A DNA stretch of 64,000 nucleotides from Sphingomonas sp. HMP6 (GCF_013374095.1 NZ_AP022672.1:2869501-2933500); one strand, 5' to 3'. Counted from the first letter of the stretch, positions 53,426 to 62,459 are shown. The notes: generated by a model not told the origin, from the sequence alone. Made by a program: numbers and translations.

Positions 53426-53445
53426 TGGCTGGATGCCCCGTGAGG
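53426..53445. repeat. Right attachment site (attR) in tRNA-Gln
   Basis: Second copy of the 20-bp att core, overlapping the 3' end of the tRNA gene, including the encoded CCA. The tRNA at this end is complete, so integration kept it functional. Confidence 0.9.
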
Positions 53446-53503
53446 ATTCGAACCTCAATAGGCGGTATCAGAAACCGCAGTCTTACCATTAGACGACGGG
53501 GCA
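53430..53503 (-). tRNA. tRNA-Gln (anticodon CTG)
   Basis: 74 nt on the minus strand. Acceptor TGCCCCG/CGGGGCA (7 bp), D-arm GTCT/AGAC, anticodon stem GCGGT/ACCGC with loop TTCTGAT (anticodon CTG), T-arm TGAGG/CCTCA with loop TTCGAAT, and an encoded CCA. It serves as the integration site of the island. Confidence 0.95.
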
Positions 53504-53691
53504 TCAGCAGGGCGTGGGCCGGGCCGCGATCTACGGGGGTGGGCGGCGAGTGTCAACCGAGCCGCGCACGCTCCAGCAAAGTCCGTCGCTTGCCGGCCAT
53601 CGGGCCATCAGCTAGGATCGAGCCCAAGCACCGAACGGCGCGCCTATTCGGCGCGGCGCGACGGCAGAACAGAATAAGCGAGTAACACGGC

Positions 53692-54774
53692 ATGGGGGAC
53701 GCTCCCGATATGCCGTACCGGCAGGCGAGACCTGCCCGTTCGGCGCCGGTCCACGGCAAACCATATCCCAAGGCCCCGGGTAAGGCGGCGGGCGCGGCGC
53801 GGACGCGCGAGCCTCGGCATTTCGCTGCGCTAGACCTTGGCACCAACAATTGCCGCTTGTTGATCGCGCGCCCCCAAGGCGATGGCTTTGCCGTGGTCGA
53901 CGCCTTTTCGCGGATCGTGCGGTTGGGCGAGGGGCTGGCGGGTTCGGGGCGGCTGAGCGATGCCGCGATCGAACGCACGATCGCCGCGCTGAAGATTTGT
54001 GCCGACAAATTGAAACGGCGCAACGTCACGCTGTCGCGCGCGGTCGCGACCGAGGCGTGTCGGCGCGCAAGCAACGGCCCGGACTTCATCGCGCGCGCTT
54101 ATGCCGAAACCGGTATCCTGCTCGACATCATCTCGGCCGAGGAGGAAGCGCGCCTTGCGGTGCTCGGCTGCCACGCGCTGATCGAACCGGGCGAGGGCCC
54201 CGCTTTGGTGTTCGACATCGGCGGCGGATCGACCGAATTGGTGCTGGTCGATACACGTCCGGATCTGCCGGTGGTGCTCGATTGGCATAGCGCGCCCTGG
54301 GGCGTGGTGTCGCTGACCGAAAGTGCCGGCCACGGCCCGCCGGGGCGTGATGGCGGGGCCGCGGGGCGCGCCGCGAGCTATGCGCAGATGCGCGCGCTGG
54401 TGGCGGAAAGCATGGCCGATTTCGCCGCCCGCTTGCCCGCTGACGTCGCGGTGCCGCGTTTGCTCGGCACGTCGGGCACGGTCACCACGCTTGCCAGCGT
54501 GCACCTGGGGCTAACGCATTACGACCGCGCGCAAGTCGACGGGCTGATCGTGCCTGCGCCTGCGCTGCGGCGGATCAGCGCGGATCTCGCGGCGATGGAT
54601 CTGCGTGAGCGCGCCACGCTCCCCTGCATCGGCAATGAGCGGGCCGATCTGGTCGTGGCGGGCTGCGCGATCCTCGAGACGATCATGGATTTGTGGCCGG
54701 CGCAGCGGGTTGGCATCGCCGATCGGGGCATTCGCGAAGGCATCTTACGACGTCTGATGGGAAATGGATCATGA
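53692..54774 (+). CDS. Ppx/GppA family exopolyphosphatase
   Basis: 360 residues. Sugar-kinase/ASKHA fold with FAALDLGTNNCRLLIA, the FDIGGGSTELVLVD phosphate loop, the SAEEEARLAV catalytic-Glu region and LGTSGTVTTLASV. It hydrolyses polyphosphate or pppGpp; the shorter length compared with about 500 residues of E. coli Ppx is common in alphaproteobacteria. The basic first about 40 residues are atypical, and ATG 53710 is an alternative start. Followed by rlmE. Confidence 0.9.
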   Translation: MGDAPDMPYRQARPARSAPVHGKPYPKAPGKAAGAARTREPRHFAALDLGTNNCRLLIARPQGDGFAVVDAFSRIVRLGEGLAGSGRLSDAAIERTIAALKICADKLKRRNVTLSRAVATEACRRASNGPDFIARAYAETGILLDIISAEEEARLAVLGCHALIEPGEGPALVFDIGGGSTELVLVDTRPDLPVVLDWHSAPWGVVSLTESAGHGPPGRDGGAAGRAASYAQMRALVAESMADFAARLPADVAVPRLLGTSGTVTTLASVHLGLTHYDRAQVDGLIVPAPALRRISADLAAMDLRERATLPCIGNERADLVVAGCAILETIMDLWPAQRVGIADRGIREGILRRLMGNGS

Positions 54775-54787
54775 GCAGGGACGCCGT

Positions 54788-55459
54788 ATGAGCAGGGATG
54801 GCGGTGGACTTCGCGTCCGCGTGAAAACCGCGCGCAAGCGCACCGCGCAATCGACGCGCTGGCTCGACCGCCAGTTGAACGATCCGTACGTCAAGCGCGC
54901 CAAGGCCGACGGCTTTCGCAGCCGCGCCGCGTACAAGTTGAGCGAGCTCGACGAACGCTTCGGCTTTCTGAAGGGCAAGCGCCGCGTCGTCGATCTCGGC
55001 ATCGCGCCGGGCGGCTGGGCGCAAGTGGTGCGGCGGCAAGTGCCCAAGGCGGCGATCGTCGGGATCGATCTGTTGCCGGTCGATCCGATCGACGGCGTGA
55101 CGATCCTGCAGCTCGATTTTATGGACGATGTCGCGCCCGAGCGCTTGACCGCCGCGCTCGACGGCATGCCGGATCTGGTCTTGTCGGACATGGCGGCCAA
55201 CACCGTCGGCCATCCGCAAACCGATGCGCTGCGCACGATGGGCTTGGTCGAAGCCGCGCTGGAATTCGCGATCGACGTGTTGGCACCTGGCGGGGTGTTT
55301 GTCGGCAAGGTGTTTGCAGGCGGCGCGGATACGGCGTTGGTCGCGGAATTGAAGCGCAATTTCGCCACGGTGAAACATGCCAAGCCCGCGGCATCGCGGA
55401 AGGCATCGAGTGAATGGTATGTGGTGGCGCAGGGGTTCAAGGGTCGGTCAGCGGAATAG
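54788..55459 (+). CDS. rlmE: 23S rRNA (uridine-2'-O)-methyltransferase RlmE
   Basis: 223 residues; methylates U2552 of 23S rRNA. It shows RTAQSTRWLDRQLNDPYVKRAKADGFRSRAAYKL (catalytic Lys), SAM motif VVDLGIAPGGWAQVV, Asp in LVLSDMAANTVGHP, and Lys in GVFVGKVFAGG, with SSEWYVVAQGFKG at the end. ATG 54788 is preferred; the preceding sequence holds a duplicated ATGAGCAGGGA, whose first copy (54771) meets a stop at once. It is linked to ppx/gppA with a 13-bp gap. Confidence 0.93.
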   Translation: MSRDGGGLRVRVKTARKRTAQSTRWLDRQLNDPYVKRAKADGFRSRAAYKLSELDERFGFLKGKRRVVDLGIAPGGWAQVVRRQVPKAAIVGIDLLPVDPIDGVTILQLDFMDDVAPERLTAALDGMPDLVLSDMAANTVGHPQTDALRTMGLVEAALEFAIDVLAPGGVFVGKVFAGGADTALVAELKRNFATVKHAKPAASRKASSEWYVVAQGFKGRSAE

Positions 55460-55473
55460 CGCAGCTATTCCGC
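55451..55473 (+). terminator. Hairpin over the rlmE stop codon, possible terminator
   Basis: GCGGAATAGC/GCTATTCCGC stem of 10 bp with a 3-nt loop; it includes the TAG stop. No T-run follows, so Rho-independent termination is doubtful. A second hairpin (GCTAACGC/GCGTTAGC, 55641–55660) precedes the end of rpoZ on the other strand. Confidence 0.4.
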
Positions 55474-55668
55474 GTCTCGGACCGACCCGCGGCCGGCGGG
55501 TCGCGTAGCGAACCCGACCGACGGCGCGGCTTTGCCGCGACGCTTTCAGGAGCGAAAAGGTAGAAATGATCAGCGCCGTGGCAAAGCCACTTTATCGGTC
55601 GGGGCTAAGACCCCGCCGTCCGGGTTTCGGCTAATCCGCGGCTAACGCATACGCGTTAGCCTTGGGCC

Positions 55669-56013
55669 TCAACCTTCGTAATCAGCACCCAGATTCTGGT
55701 TCCGCGGAGGTGCCGCCGCTGTAAGGCGCAGCGCCTCTGCCGAAGCGGCGAGCGAGCCGACGGCATCGGCCACGTCCTCGTCGTCCACCTGAACGCGCTG
55801 CAGGCCGTTGATGACCGATTCCTTCAGCGTCGGAGGATGGACCATTTCCTCGGCGATTTCGCGCAAGGCGACGACCGGGTTTTTGTCGCGGTCGCGATCG
55901 ATCGTGATTTCGGCGCCGCCCGAGATTTGCCGCGCACGCTGCGCTGCAAACAGGACGAGATCGAAGCGATTGGGAATCTTGTCGACGCAATCTTCGACGG
56001 TGACGCGCGCCAT
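55669..56013 (-). CDS. rpoZ: RNA polymerase omega subunit
   Basis: 114 residues, starting [33 protein letters not shown], the invariant omega signature, then [16 protein letters not shown]. It supports assembly of RNA polymerase and (p)ppGpp response. It is divergent from the phospholipase D-like gene. The tail is longer than in E. coli, as usual in alphaproteobacteria. Confidence 0.95.
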   Translation of the reverse strand: MARVTVEDCVDKIPNRFDLVLFAAQRARQISGGAEITIDRDRDKNPVVALREIAEEMVHPPTLKESVINGLQRVQVDDEDVADAVGSLAASAEALRLTAAAPPRNQNLGADYEG

Positions 56014-56129
56014 GAACGGCTTCCTTCTTGTGCGACGAATGTCGGAAAGGCGGCGAGATAGGCGGGACGGCGGGCAGAGTCAAGAAAATCGGCTTGCGCG
56101 GGCGGTGCCGCCTCGCCAGAGCAGCCGCG

Positions 56130-57302
56130 ATGGCAGAGCCCGCGGCCCAACCCACTTTCGCAATCGCTGGCAATGCGTTGACGCTGCTCGACACCGGACC
56201 GCGGCGGCTCGAGGCGCTAATTGCGCTGATCGACGGCGCGCGATCCTCGCTCCGCATCATCTATTACATCTATGTCGATGATCGCGCTGGCGAAATGGTG
56301 CGCGCGGCGATGATCCGCGCGGCGGCGCGCGGCGTGAAGGTGTCGCTGATCGTCGACGGGCTGGGCAGCGAAGTCGCCGACAGCCACGATTTCTTCGAAC
56401 CTTTGCGTGCGGCGGGCGTCACCGTATGCCGCTTCGTGCCGCGCTGGGGGCGGCGCTATCTGTTGCGCAACCACCAGAAACTCGCGCTGGCCGATGGCGA
56501 ACGGGGCGATGCGCGCGCGATCATCGGCGGGTTCAACGTGCAGGACAGTTATTTCGGCACGCCCGCGCAGCAAGCGTGGCGCGATCTCGGATTATTGATC
56601 GAAGGTGCCGCCGCAAACAGCATCACCGGCTATTTCGATGCGCTGGCACGCTGGTCGGCGCGGTCCCGGCCCCCATTGCGCGTGCTGCGCCGCGCGTTGC
56701 GAAGCTGGAGCGAGCCGGAGGGGGATGTCCGCTGGCTGTTCGGCGGGCCAACGCGGCGGCTGTCGCCCTGGGCACGTGCGCTCAAGGCAGATCTGCAGCG
56801 CGCGATGAAGATCGACCTGATTTCGGCCTATTTCGCGCCGAGCCCGGCGATGCTGCGGCGGCTCGATGCGGCGGGCTTGCGCGGGCAAGTGCGGATCGTA
56901 CTGGCGTCGAAGAACGATCATGGCGCCGCAATCTGGGCGTCGCGCTTCACCTATGCCGGGCTGCTGCGCAAACGCGTGCAGATTTACGAATATCAGCCGA
57001 CCAAGCTGCACACCAAGCTCTTCCTGCTTGATGATGTCGTCTATATTGGATCATCCAATTACGATATTCGGAGTCTGTTTCTGAACCTCGAGATGATGCT
57101 GCGAATCGAGGATGCCGCCTTTGCGCAGCATGTCCGCGCCTATATCGATGGCGAGGTTGCGGAGTCCGAACGGATCACCGCCGATCTGTATCGCGCCCGC
57201 ACCGGCTGGTGGACGCGGACGAAGCAGGCCGCTGCGTTCTTCGTGATGACGGTGCTCGATTTCAACATCACCAAGCGGCTCAATTTCGGGCCGCGCGAAT
57301 GA
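56130..57302 (+). CDS. Phospholipase D-like / cardiolipin synthase-type enzyme
   Basis: 390 residues with two HKD catalytic repeats: HQKLALAD…GGFN and HTKLFLLDDVVYIGSSNYD. The closing part has a hydrophobic stretch (QAAAFFVMTVLDF). Such proteins synthesise cardiolipin or transfer phosphatidyl groups at the membrane. ATG 56130 is chosen since homologous beta strands begin about 20 residues later; an upstream in-frame ATG runs through the rpoZ promoter area. Its stop overlaps the MFS gene start (ATGA). Confidence 0.88.
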   Translation: MAEPAAQPTFAIAGNALTLLDTGPRRLEALIALIDGARSSLRIIYYIYVDDRAGEMVRAAMIRAAARGVKVSLIVDGLGSEVADSHDFFEPLRAAGVTVCRFVPRWGRRYLLRNHQKLALADGERGDARAIIGGFNVQDSYFGTPAQQAWRDLGLLIEGAAANSITGYFDALARWSARSRPPLRVLRRALRSWSEPEGDVRWLFGGPTRRLSPWARALKADLQRAMKIDLISAYFAPSPAMLRRLDAAGLRGQVRIVLASKNDHGAAIWASRFTYAGLLRKRVQIYEYQPTKLHTKLFLLDDVVYIGSSNYDIRSLFLNLEMMLRIEDAAFAQHVRAYIDGEVAESERITADLYRARTGWWTRTKQAAAFFVMTVLDFNITKRLNFGPRE

Positions 57303-58660
57303 GCGCTGCATCGCCCCCGGCGCGGCTCGAGCGTGATTTCGTTTTGCTGTTCGTGGTCATGCTGACGATCGCGGGCGGCAATACCGCGTTGCAATCGGTG
57401 CTCCCGGCGCTCGGGCGCTCGCTGAAAGTGCCCGACAGCGCGGTCGCCGCCGCCTTTTCGGTGTCGGCGCTGTTATGGGTGCTGGCCGCCCCCTTTTGGG
57501 CGAACCGGTCGGATCGGCACGGCCGGCGGGCGATGATCCTGCTCGGCATGGGCGGGTTCGCGCTGTCGCTGGCGATTTGCGGGATGTGTCTCGCCGCGGG
57601 CATCAATGGCTGGATCGGCGGCACGACGGCGTTCGTCTGCTTCATCGGCGGGCGGCTGATCTATGGCACGTTCGGCGCGGCGGCGCCGCCCGCGGTGCAG
57701 GCGCTGGTCGCGGGCCGAACAACGCGGGCCGAGCGGACCAAGGCGCTGACGCTGCTGGGTTCCGCTTTCGGGCTGGGGACGATCCTGGGGCCGGCGATTG
57801 CGCCGTATCTGTTGCTCGGCTCGCTCGGCGGGATCGAGATCGGGCTGGCGGGGCCGGCCTTCATCTTTTCGCTGTTCGGCATCTGCGTGTGGATCGCGGT
57901 GCGCCAGATCCTGCCGAACGACCGGCCGGTGGCGAGCGATTGGGCCGACTATCATGGTGCCGCCAATGCCTATCCCTCGATCGGCGGGCAAAGCTCGGGC
58001 GCGAGCATTACCGCCGCGACCGAGCCGCATAGCGAACCCGTCGCCTATACCGATCCGCGCGTGCGGAGCTGGATGATCGCGGGGCTGGTCATGGGGCACG
58101 GCCAGGCGATGACGGGGCAGGCGATCGGCTTCCTGGTCATCGACCGGCTCCACGTCGCGCCCGAGCTCGCGCTGCAACCGACCGGGATCGTGCTGATGAT
58201 GGGCGCGGGTGCGGCGCTGTTGGTGCAATGGGGCATCATCCCCAATTTGAACCTCCGGCCGCGCACGATGATGCTGACCGGGTTGGTGTTTGCAGGTGCC
58301 GGCTGCGCGCTGACCGGTCTTGCGACATCGCTCTACAGCATCGCGTGCGCCTATGCGCTGGCGAGCGTCGGCTTCGGCTTCACGCGTCCCGCCTTTACCG
58401 CCGGGGCCTCGCTCGCGGTCGGCCACAATGCGCAAGGCTCGGTTGCGGGCAAGGTCACGTCGATCAACGGTGCCGCGTTCGTGCTTGGCCCGTCGATCGG
58501 TGTCGGCCTGTACGAGGTGCAGCATTCGCTGCCGTATCTGCTCGCGGGGGCGGCGATGCTCGCGCTGTTCGTCTACGCTCGCCTCGCGCTCCGCGAACCC
58601 TCAGCCATCTCCCCCGCGGGCGCGCAATTGCCCGGGGGAGACGAAGCCGATCGGCTGTAG
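57299..58660 (+). CDS. MFS transporter
   Basis: 453 residues with about 12 transmembrane helices. Motif A after helix 2 (WANRSDRHGRRAMI) and the conserved GGRLIYGTFGAAAPPAVQALVAGRTTRAERTKALTLLGSAFGLGTILGPAI are typical of drug/proton antiporters. It is coupled to the phospholipase D-like gene. Its 3' end overlaps the CDC48 gene by 60 bp tail-to-tail. The substrate is unknown. Confidence 0.88.
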   Translation: MSAASPPARLERDFVLLFVVMLTIAGGNTALQSVLPALGRSLKVPDSAVAAAFSVSALLWVLAAPFWANRSDRHGRRAMILLGMGGFALSLAICGMCLAAGINGWIGGTTAFVCFIGGRLIYGTFGAAAPPAVQALVAGRTTRAERTKALTLLGSAFGLGTILGPAIAPYLLLGSLGGIEIGLAGPAFIFSLFGICVWIAVRQILPNDRPVASDWADYHGAANAYPSIGGQSSGASITAATEPHSEPVAYTDPRVRSWMIAGLVMGHGQAMTGQAIGFLVIDRLHVAPELALQPTGIVLMMGAGAALLVQWGIIPNLNLRPRTMMLTGLVFAGAGCALTGLATSLYSIACAYALASVGFGFTRPAFTAGASLAVGHNAQGSVAGKVTSINGAAFVLGPSIGVGLYEVQHSLPYLLAGAAMLALFVYARLALREPSAISPAGAQLPGGDEADRL

Positions 58661-60889
58661 CGCGGTCGCATCCTGCTTCAGCCGCGCCTTCATCGACTCA
58701 TACTCGCGCTCCAGTTCGGGTGTGACCGAGGCGCGCGAATCCTTGAGCGCCTCCTCGAAATCGACCATCCACACTTCCGCCGCCTTCAGGCTGCGGCGCA
58801 GCGCGTTAAGGCCCGCACGACGGACGACATCCTCCAGATCGGCCCCGGTATAGCGATCGGTCTGCCCGGCGATGACCGAGAGATCGACATCGCTGCCGAG
58901 CGGCATTTTGCCGGTCTGGATCTTCAGGATGCGCTCACGCCCGGCACGATCGGGCACGCCGACATAGATGAGTTCGTCGAACCGGCCCGGCCGCAGCAGC
59001 GCCGGATCGATCAGATTGGGCCGATTGGTCGCGCCGATCACGACGACCGACTGCAATTCTTCCAGCCCGTCCATCTCGGCCAGGATCGTGTTGACGACGC
59101 GCTCGGTCACTTGCGGCTCGCCCATCCCGCTGCCGCGCGTGGGCACCAGCGAATCGAGTTCGTCGATGAAGATCACGCACGGCGCCACTTGCCGCGCGCG
59201 CGCGAACAATTTGGCGATCTGCTGCTCGCTCTCGCCATACCATTTGCTCAGCAAATCGCTCGATTTGGTCGCGATGAAATTGGCCTGCGCCTCGCGCGCG
59301 ACGGCCTTCGCCAGCAAGGTCTTGCCGGTGCCGGGCGGGCCGTAGAGCAGAAAGCCCTTGGCCGGGCGAATCCCGAGCCGTCGGAATGCATCGGGGTCCT
59401 TCAGCGGCAGTTCGACGCCTTCCTTCAAGCGGATCTGCGCATCGTCGAGCCCGCCGACATCGTCCCAGCGGACGCGTGGCGCCTCGACCATCACTTCGCG
59501 CATCGCGCTCGGCTGGACGCGTTTCAGCGCGTCGAGGAAATCCTCGCGCGTGACTGCCAGCGTATCGAGGATTTCGGGCGGAATCGTGCCTTCGGACAGG
59601 TTCAAGCGCGGCATCAGCTTGCGCACCGCCTCGATTGCCGCCTCGCGCGCGAGTGCCGCCAGATCGGCCCCGACAAAGCCATAGGTCGTGCGCGCCAGCT
59701 CATCGAGATCGACCTTGTCGCCCAGCGGCATGCCGCGCGTGTGGATGCCGAGAATCTCGCGGCGGCCACGCTCGTCCGGAACGCCGACGACGATCTCGCG
59801 GTCGAACCGGCCCGGTCGCCGCAGTGCCTCGTCGATCGCCTCGGGGCGGTTGGTCGCGGCGATCACCACGACGTTGGCGCGCGCCTCTAGCCCGTCCATC
59901 AGCGTCAGTAATTGCGCGACCAGCCGCTTTTCGGCCTCGCCCGACACTTGCCCGCGCTTGGGCGCGATCGAATCGATCTCGTCGATGAAGACGATCGAGG
60001 GCGCGGCCTTGGCGGCTTCCTCGAACACGCTGCGCAGCTTGCTCTCCGATTCGCCATACGCCGAGCCCATGATCTCCGGGCCGTTGATCAGGAAGAATTC
60101 GGCCGCCGATTCATTGGCGACCGCGCGCGCAAGGCGCGTCTTGCCGGTGCCCGGCGGCCCGTGCAGCAACACGCCCTTGGGCGGATCGACGCCGAGGCGC
60201 TGGAACAATTCGGGATAGCGCAAGGGGAGCTCGACCATCTCGCGTAATTGGTCGATCGTCGGGCCCATCCCGCCGATATCGTCATAGGTGACATCGGCGC
60301 GGCGCGCTTCCTTGGGCTCCTCATATTCGGGGCGGAGCTCGATTTCGGTCGTATCGTCGACGTGCACCACGCCCTTGGGCGTGGTCGAGATGACGGCGAG
60401 GCGGATTTCCTGCAGCGCATAGGCCGGCGCGCGCAGCATGTTCTGCACCCCCGGCGGCATGTTATCGACGCGCTGCTGCCCCGCCGTCGCGACGATATCT
60501 CCCTGTGTCAGCGGACGGCCGAAGAAGGTGCGCTTGAGCGCCTGGCTCGACCCCTGGAGCCGCAGGTTCTGCTGGGCGGGCGCAAACACGACGCGCGTCG
60601 CGGCCTTCGATTCCACTTTGCGCACCTCGACGAAATCGCCAGATCCGACCCCGGCATTGGCGCGCTGGAGCCCGTCGATGCGGATGATCTCGAGCCCCTC
60701 ATCCTCGGCATACGGCGCAACGGCCCGCGCGGGAGTCGAGGATTTTCCGACGATCTCGATCACATCGCCTTCGCCGATGCCGAGCGCCGCTAGCATCGCG
60801 CGCGGCAAATGCGCGAGTCCGCGCCCGCTATCCTCGGGCCGCGCATTGGCGACCTGCAATTTCCGAATCGGCGCCTCGGCGTCCGCCAT
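58601..60889 (-). CDS. CDC48/VAT-type AAA ATPase with two AAA domains
   Basis: 762 residues, laid out like archaeal VAT/p97. N-domain (double-psi barrel, RKLQVANARPEDSGRGLAHLPRAMLAALGIGEGDVIEI; residues 1–190), D1 with Walker A GPPGTGKT and IVFIDEIDSIAPKRG, D2 with GPPGTGKT and CVIFIDELDSLVPTRG and the pore loop LSKWYGESEQQI. Both arginine-finger regions (NRPEAIDEALRRPGRFD, NRPNLIDPALLRPGRFD) are present. It would unfold or segregate proteins using ATP. No proteasome is expected in this group, so the partner protease is unknown. The start at 60889 suits homologues. Confidence 0.93.
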   Translation of the reverse strand: MADAEAPIRKLQVANARPEDSGRGLAHLPRAMLAALGIGEGDVIEIVGKSSTPARAVAPYAEDEGLEIIRIDGLQRANAGVGSGDFVEVRKVESKAATRVVFAPAQQNLRLQGSSQALKRTFFGRPLTQGDIVATAGQQRVDNMPPGVQNMLRAPAYALQEIRLAVISTTPKGVVHVDDTTEIELRPEYEEPKEARRADVTYDDIGGMGPTIDQLREMVELPLRYPELFQRLGVDPPKGVLLHGPPGTGKTRLARAVANESAAEFFLINGPEIMGSAYGESESKLRSVFEEAAKAAPSIVFIDEIDSIAPKRGQVSGEAEKRLVAQLLTLMDGLEARANVVVIAATNRPEAIDEALRRPGRFDREIVVGVPDERGRREILGIHTRGMPLGDKVDLDELARTTYGFVGADLAALAREAAIEAVRKLMPRLNLSEGTIPPEILDTLAVTREDFLDALKRVQPSAMREVMVEAPRVRWDDVGGLDDAQIRLKEGVELPLKDPDAFRRLGIRPAKGFLLYGPPGTGKTLLAKAVAREAQANFIATKSSDLLSKWYGESEQQIAKLFARARQVAPCVIFIDELDSLVPTRGSGMGEPQVTERVVNTILAEMDGLEELQSVVVIGATNRPNLIDPALLRPGRFDELIYVGVPDRAGRERILKIQTGKMPLGSDVDLSVIAGQTDRYTGADLEDVVRRAGLNALRRSLKAAEVWMVDFEEALKDSRASVTPELEREYESMKARLKQDATALQPIGFVSPGQLRARGGDG

Positions 60890-61228
60890 CTCTGCTACCT
60901 TCACGTGAAACCCATTGCTGAGTGCGCGAGATAGGGAGGCGGTTCCACGAATAATAGGGCGGCGCTGCCCACACATGCCAAGCGCCGGAAAAAGAACAAA
61001 AAAAGGGCCGACCCCGGAGGATCGGCCTTGAAAGTTTTAGGAGAGGATGCCTGAAAGGCACCCCCTTTGTGCAGCCACTCCAGTTATGTTGCAAGTGCGA
61101 AAGAACCGTTCGCGATTGCAGTTTCTGCAATCGGTGCTTCCATTGTGCCGTGGAGAAATGATAGCTTTCGAGCCAACGGTATTTTTGTGCGCTGCACAAA
61201 GAATTTTAGAGAAAGGACCGCACGACAG
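60890..61228. other. 339-bp intergenic stretch between the CDC48 and LysR genes
   Basis: It holds the divergent promoters and one terminator-like hairpin. No convincing gene is present: short frames on either strand lack family features. AT-rich spots at 61120–61200 may be promoter of the LysR gene. Confidence 0.5.
60998..61027 (-). terminator. Orphan Rho-independent terminator
   Basis: Stem GGCCGA/TCGGCC (61006–61027) followed on the minus strand by seven T (A-tract 60998–61004). No minus-strand gene ends here, so it may belong to a lost gene or a small RNA. Confidence 0.55.
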
Positions 61229-62119
61229 ATGCGCAGGCTGCCACCGCTGACCGCGATCGAGGCGTTCGTCCAGGTCGCGCGGACTGGGTCGATCAAGGCC
61301 GCATCGCAGGAGCTTGCACTTTCGCCACCGGCGCTCAGCCGCCGTATTCAGGCGCTCGAGCGCTTCATCGGGCGGCCGCTGTTTGAACGGCGGCATCAGG
61401 CGGTCGTGCTCAACGCCGATGGCGAGCGGCTGCTGGCGCAGATCGCACCTGCGCTCGATCAATTGTCCGACGCGGTCGAGGTGATGACCAGCAACACTGA
61501 TGTGCTGCGGCTACGCCTCGGCATCTTGCCGCTGTTCGCGTCGCAACGGCTGTTTCCGCGCTTGGGCGAACTTCGCACGAAACATCCCGAGTTGCATCTC
61601 GACATCGATACTGCGCAGCACGGTCTGGCGCGTCTGGGTGAGGGGCTCGACGCAGTGATCGCGCTCGCGCGTGAGATCGATCCGACGCTCTATGCGCGGC
61701 GGCTCGATCGTAACCAGGTCTATGTGATCGGCGCGCGCACGCTGGTTGAGCGCGAGGATCCGGTGGTGCGGCCCGAACAGCTCGCCGGTCTGACCGCGTT
61801 GGTCCACCGCGACATGCCCGATACGTTCAGCGCATGGCGGGCTGCGGCGGGCCTCGCCGAGCTCGAGCCACTGGCGGTCGACCATTTCGATTCGGGCGCG
61901 CTGATGCTGGAGGCGGCGGCGCAAGGGCTCGGCATCGCCTTCATGCACGAAAGCCATTTCGAGGATGCGCGTGACGACCGGATCGTGCGGCTGTTCGATA
62001 TCGCGGTGGAAAGCCCGTACAGCTACTGGTTCGCGTGCCGCCCGCGCGCGCTGGCGACGCGCCCGGTCAAGCTGTTCCATGATTGGCTGATCGCGACTAT
62101 CGCCGAGCCGGGCGTCTAA
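61229..62119 (+). CDS. LysR-family transcriptional regulator
   Basis: 296 residues. N-terminal winged helix-turn-helix (LPPLTAIEAFVQVARTGSIKAASQELALSPPALSRRIQALERFIGRPLFER), then the substrate-binding domain with GLARLGEGLDAVIAL and AAQGLGIAFMHES. It resembles the GcvA-like branch. ATG 61229 follows an AAAGGA site. Target and ligand are unknown. A broken TonB-receptor tail lies downstream. Confidence 0.9.
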   Translation: MRRLPPLTAIEAFVQVARTGSIKAASQELALSPPALSRRIQALERFIGRPLFERRHQAVVLNADGERLLAQIAPALDQLSDAVEVMTSNTDVLRLRLGILPLFASQRLFPRLGELRTKHPELHLDIDTAQHGLARLGEGLDAVIALAREIDPTLYARRLDRNQVYVIGARTLVEREDPVVRPEQLAGLTALVHRDMPDTFSAWRAAAGLAELEPLAVDHFDSGALMLEAAAQGLGIAFMHESHFEDARDDRIVRLFDIAVESPYSYWFACRPRALATRPVKLFHDWLIATIAEPGV

Positions 62120-62229
62120 CGCCTGTTTTATCCCGGAATCTTGGGCCATTGGTCCCGCTGGGCTGGCCGCGAGGCGAGATTGGAGCGGTGGGTGATGTGG
62201 TCGGGCGGCGCGGCATTGGTCGCGCAATG

Positions 62230-62436
62230 CGGTGGTTCGCCTCGGTCTGCGGCCAGTGGAAGCCTAAATCGGACCTGACGCTGCGGATCGATCTCGGCAA
62301 TCTCGTTAACGGCAGCAGCGCGACGTTGCGCGATGTCTAGGTCGGCCGGCGCGAGGTGGCACCGCTGGCGTGCCGCGAGGAGCGCGCGACGTGGAGCGGC
62401 CGCTCTGCCAATCTTCAGGTACGCAAGGTTTTGTAA
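62230..62436 (+). pseudogene. C-terminal remnant of a TonB-dependent receptor / outer-membrane barrel
   Basis: The frame reads WFASVCGQWKPKSDLTLRID then LGNLVNGSSATLRDV, a TAG stop, VGRREVAPLACREERATWSG and RSANLQVRKVL with TAA. The WKP…DLTLR.DLGNL pattern and the final LQVRKVL are typical of the last barrel strands and end of sphingomonad TonB receptors. The in-frame stop and absent body show that it is dead. Sequence 62120–62229 is not recognisable. Confidence 0.6.
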
Positions 62437-62459
62437 GGCCGCCGAACCCTTACGCGGCC

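Larger units (their letters stand above)
40134..53445 (+). mobile_element. Integrated phage-satellite-like island in tRNA-Gln (candidate capsid-forming satellite)
   Basis: 13.3 kb between two copies of a 20-bp direct repeat, the right one being the 3' end of tRNA-Gln(CTG). It contains, in order, a small gene, primase-polymerase/helicase, iteron-like repeats, small genes, HNH nuclease, large terminase, a divergent regulator module, small genes, major capsid protein, prohead protease, portal, a small gene, and tyrosine integrase. There are no tail, baseplate, holin or lysin genes. A 2.6-kb IS21 element was added later, so the native size is about 10.7 kb. The gene set matches phage satellites that make their own small heads and take tails from a helper. 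A decayed tailed prophage is the main alternative. Confidence 0.75.

Noticed and set aside
53504..53691. A gene between tRNA-Gln and ppx/gppA
   Set aside because: Short frames there lack start signals and features. I see only spacer and the probable promoter of the next gene.
61047..61250. A 67-codon frame between the CDC48 and LysR genes
   Set aside because: A GGAGAGG-like site precedes its ATG, but the translation has odd composition, no family features and overlaps the LysR start.
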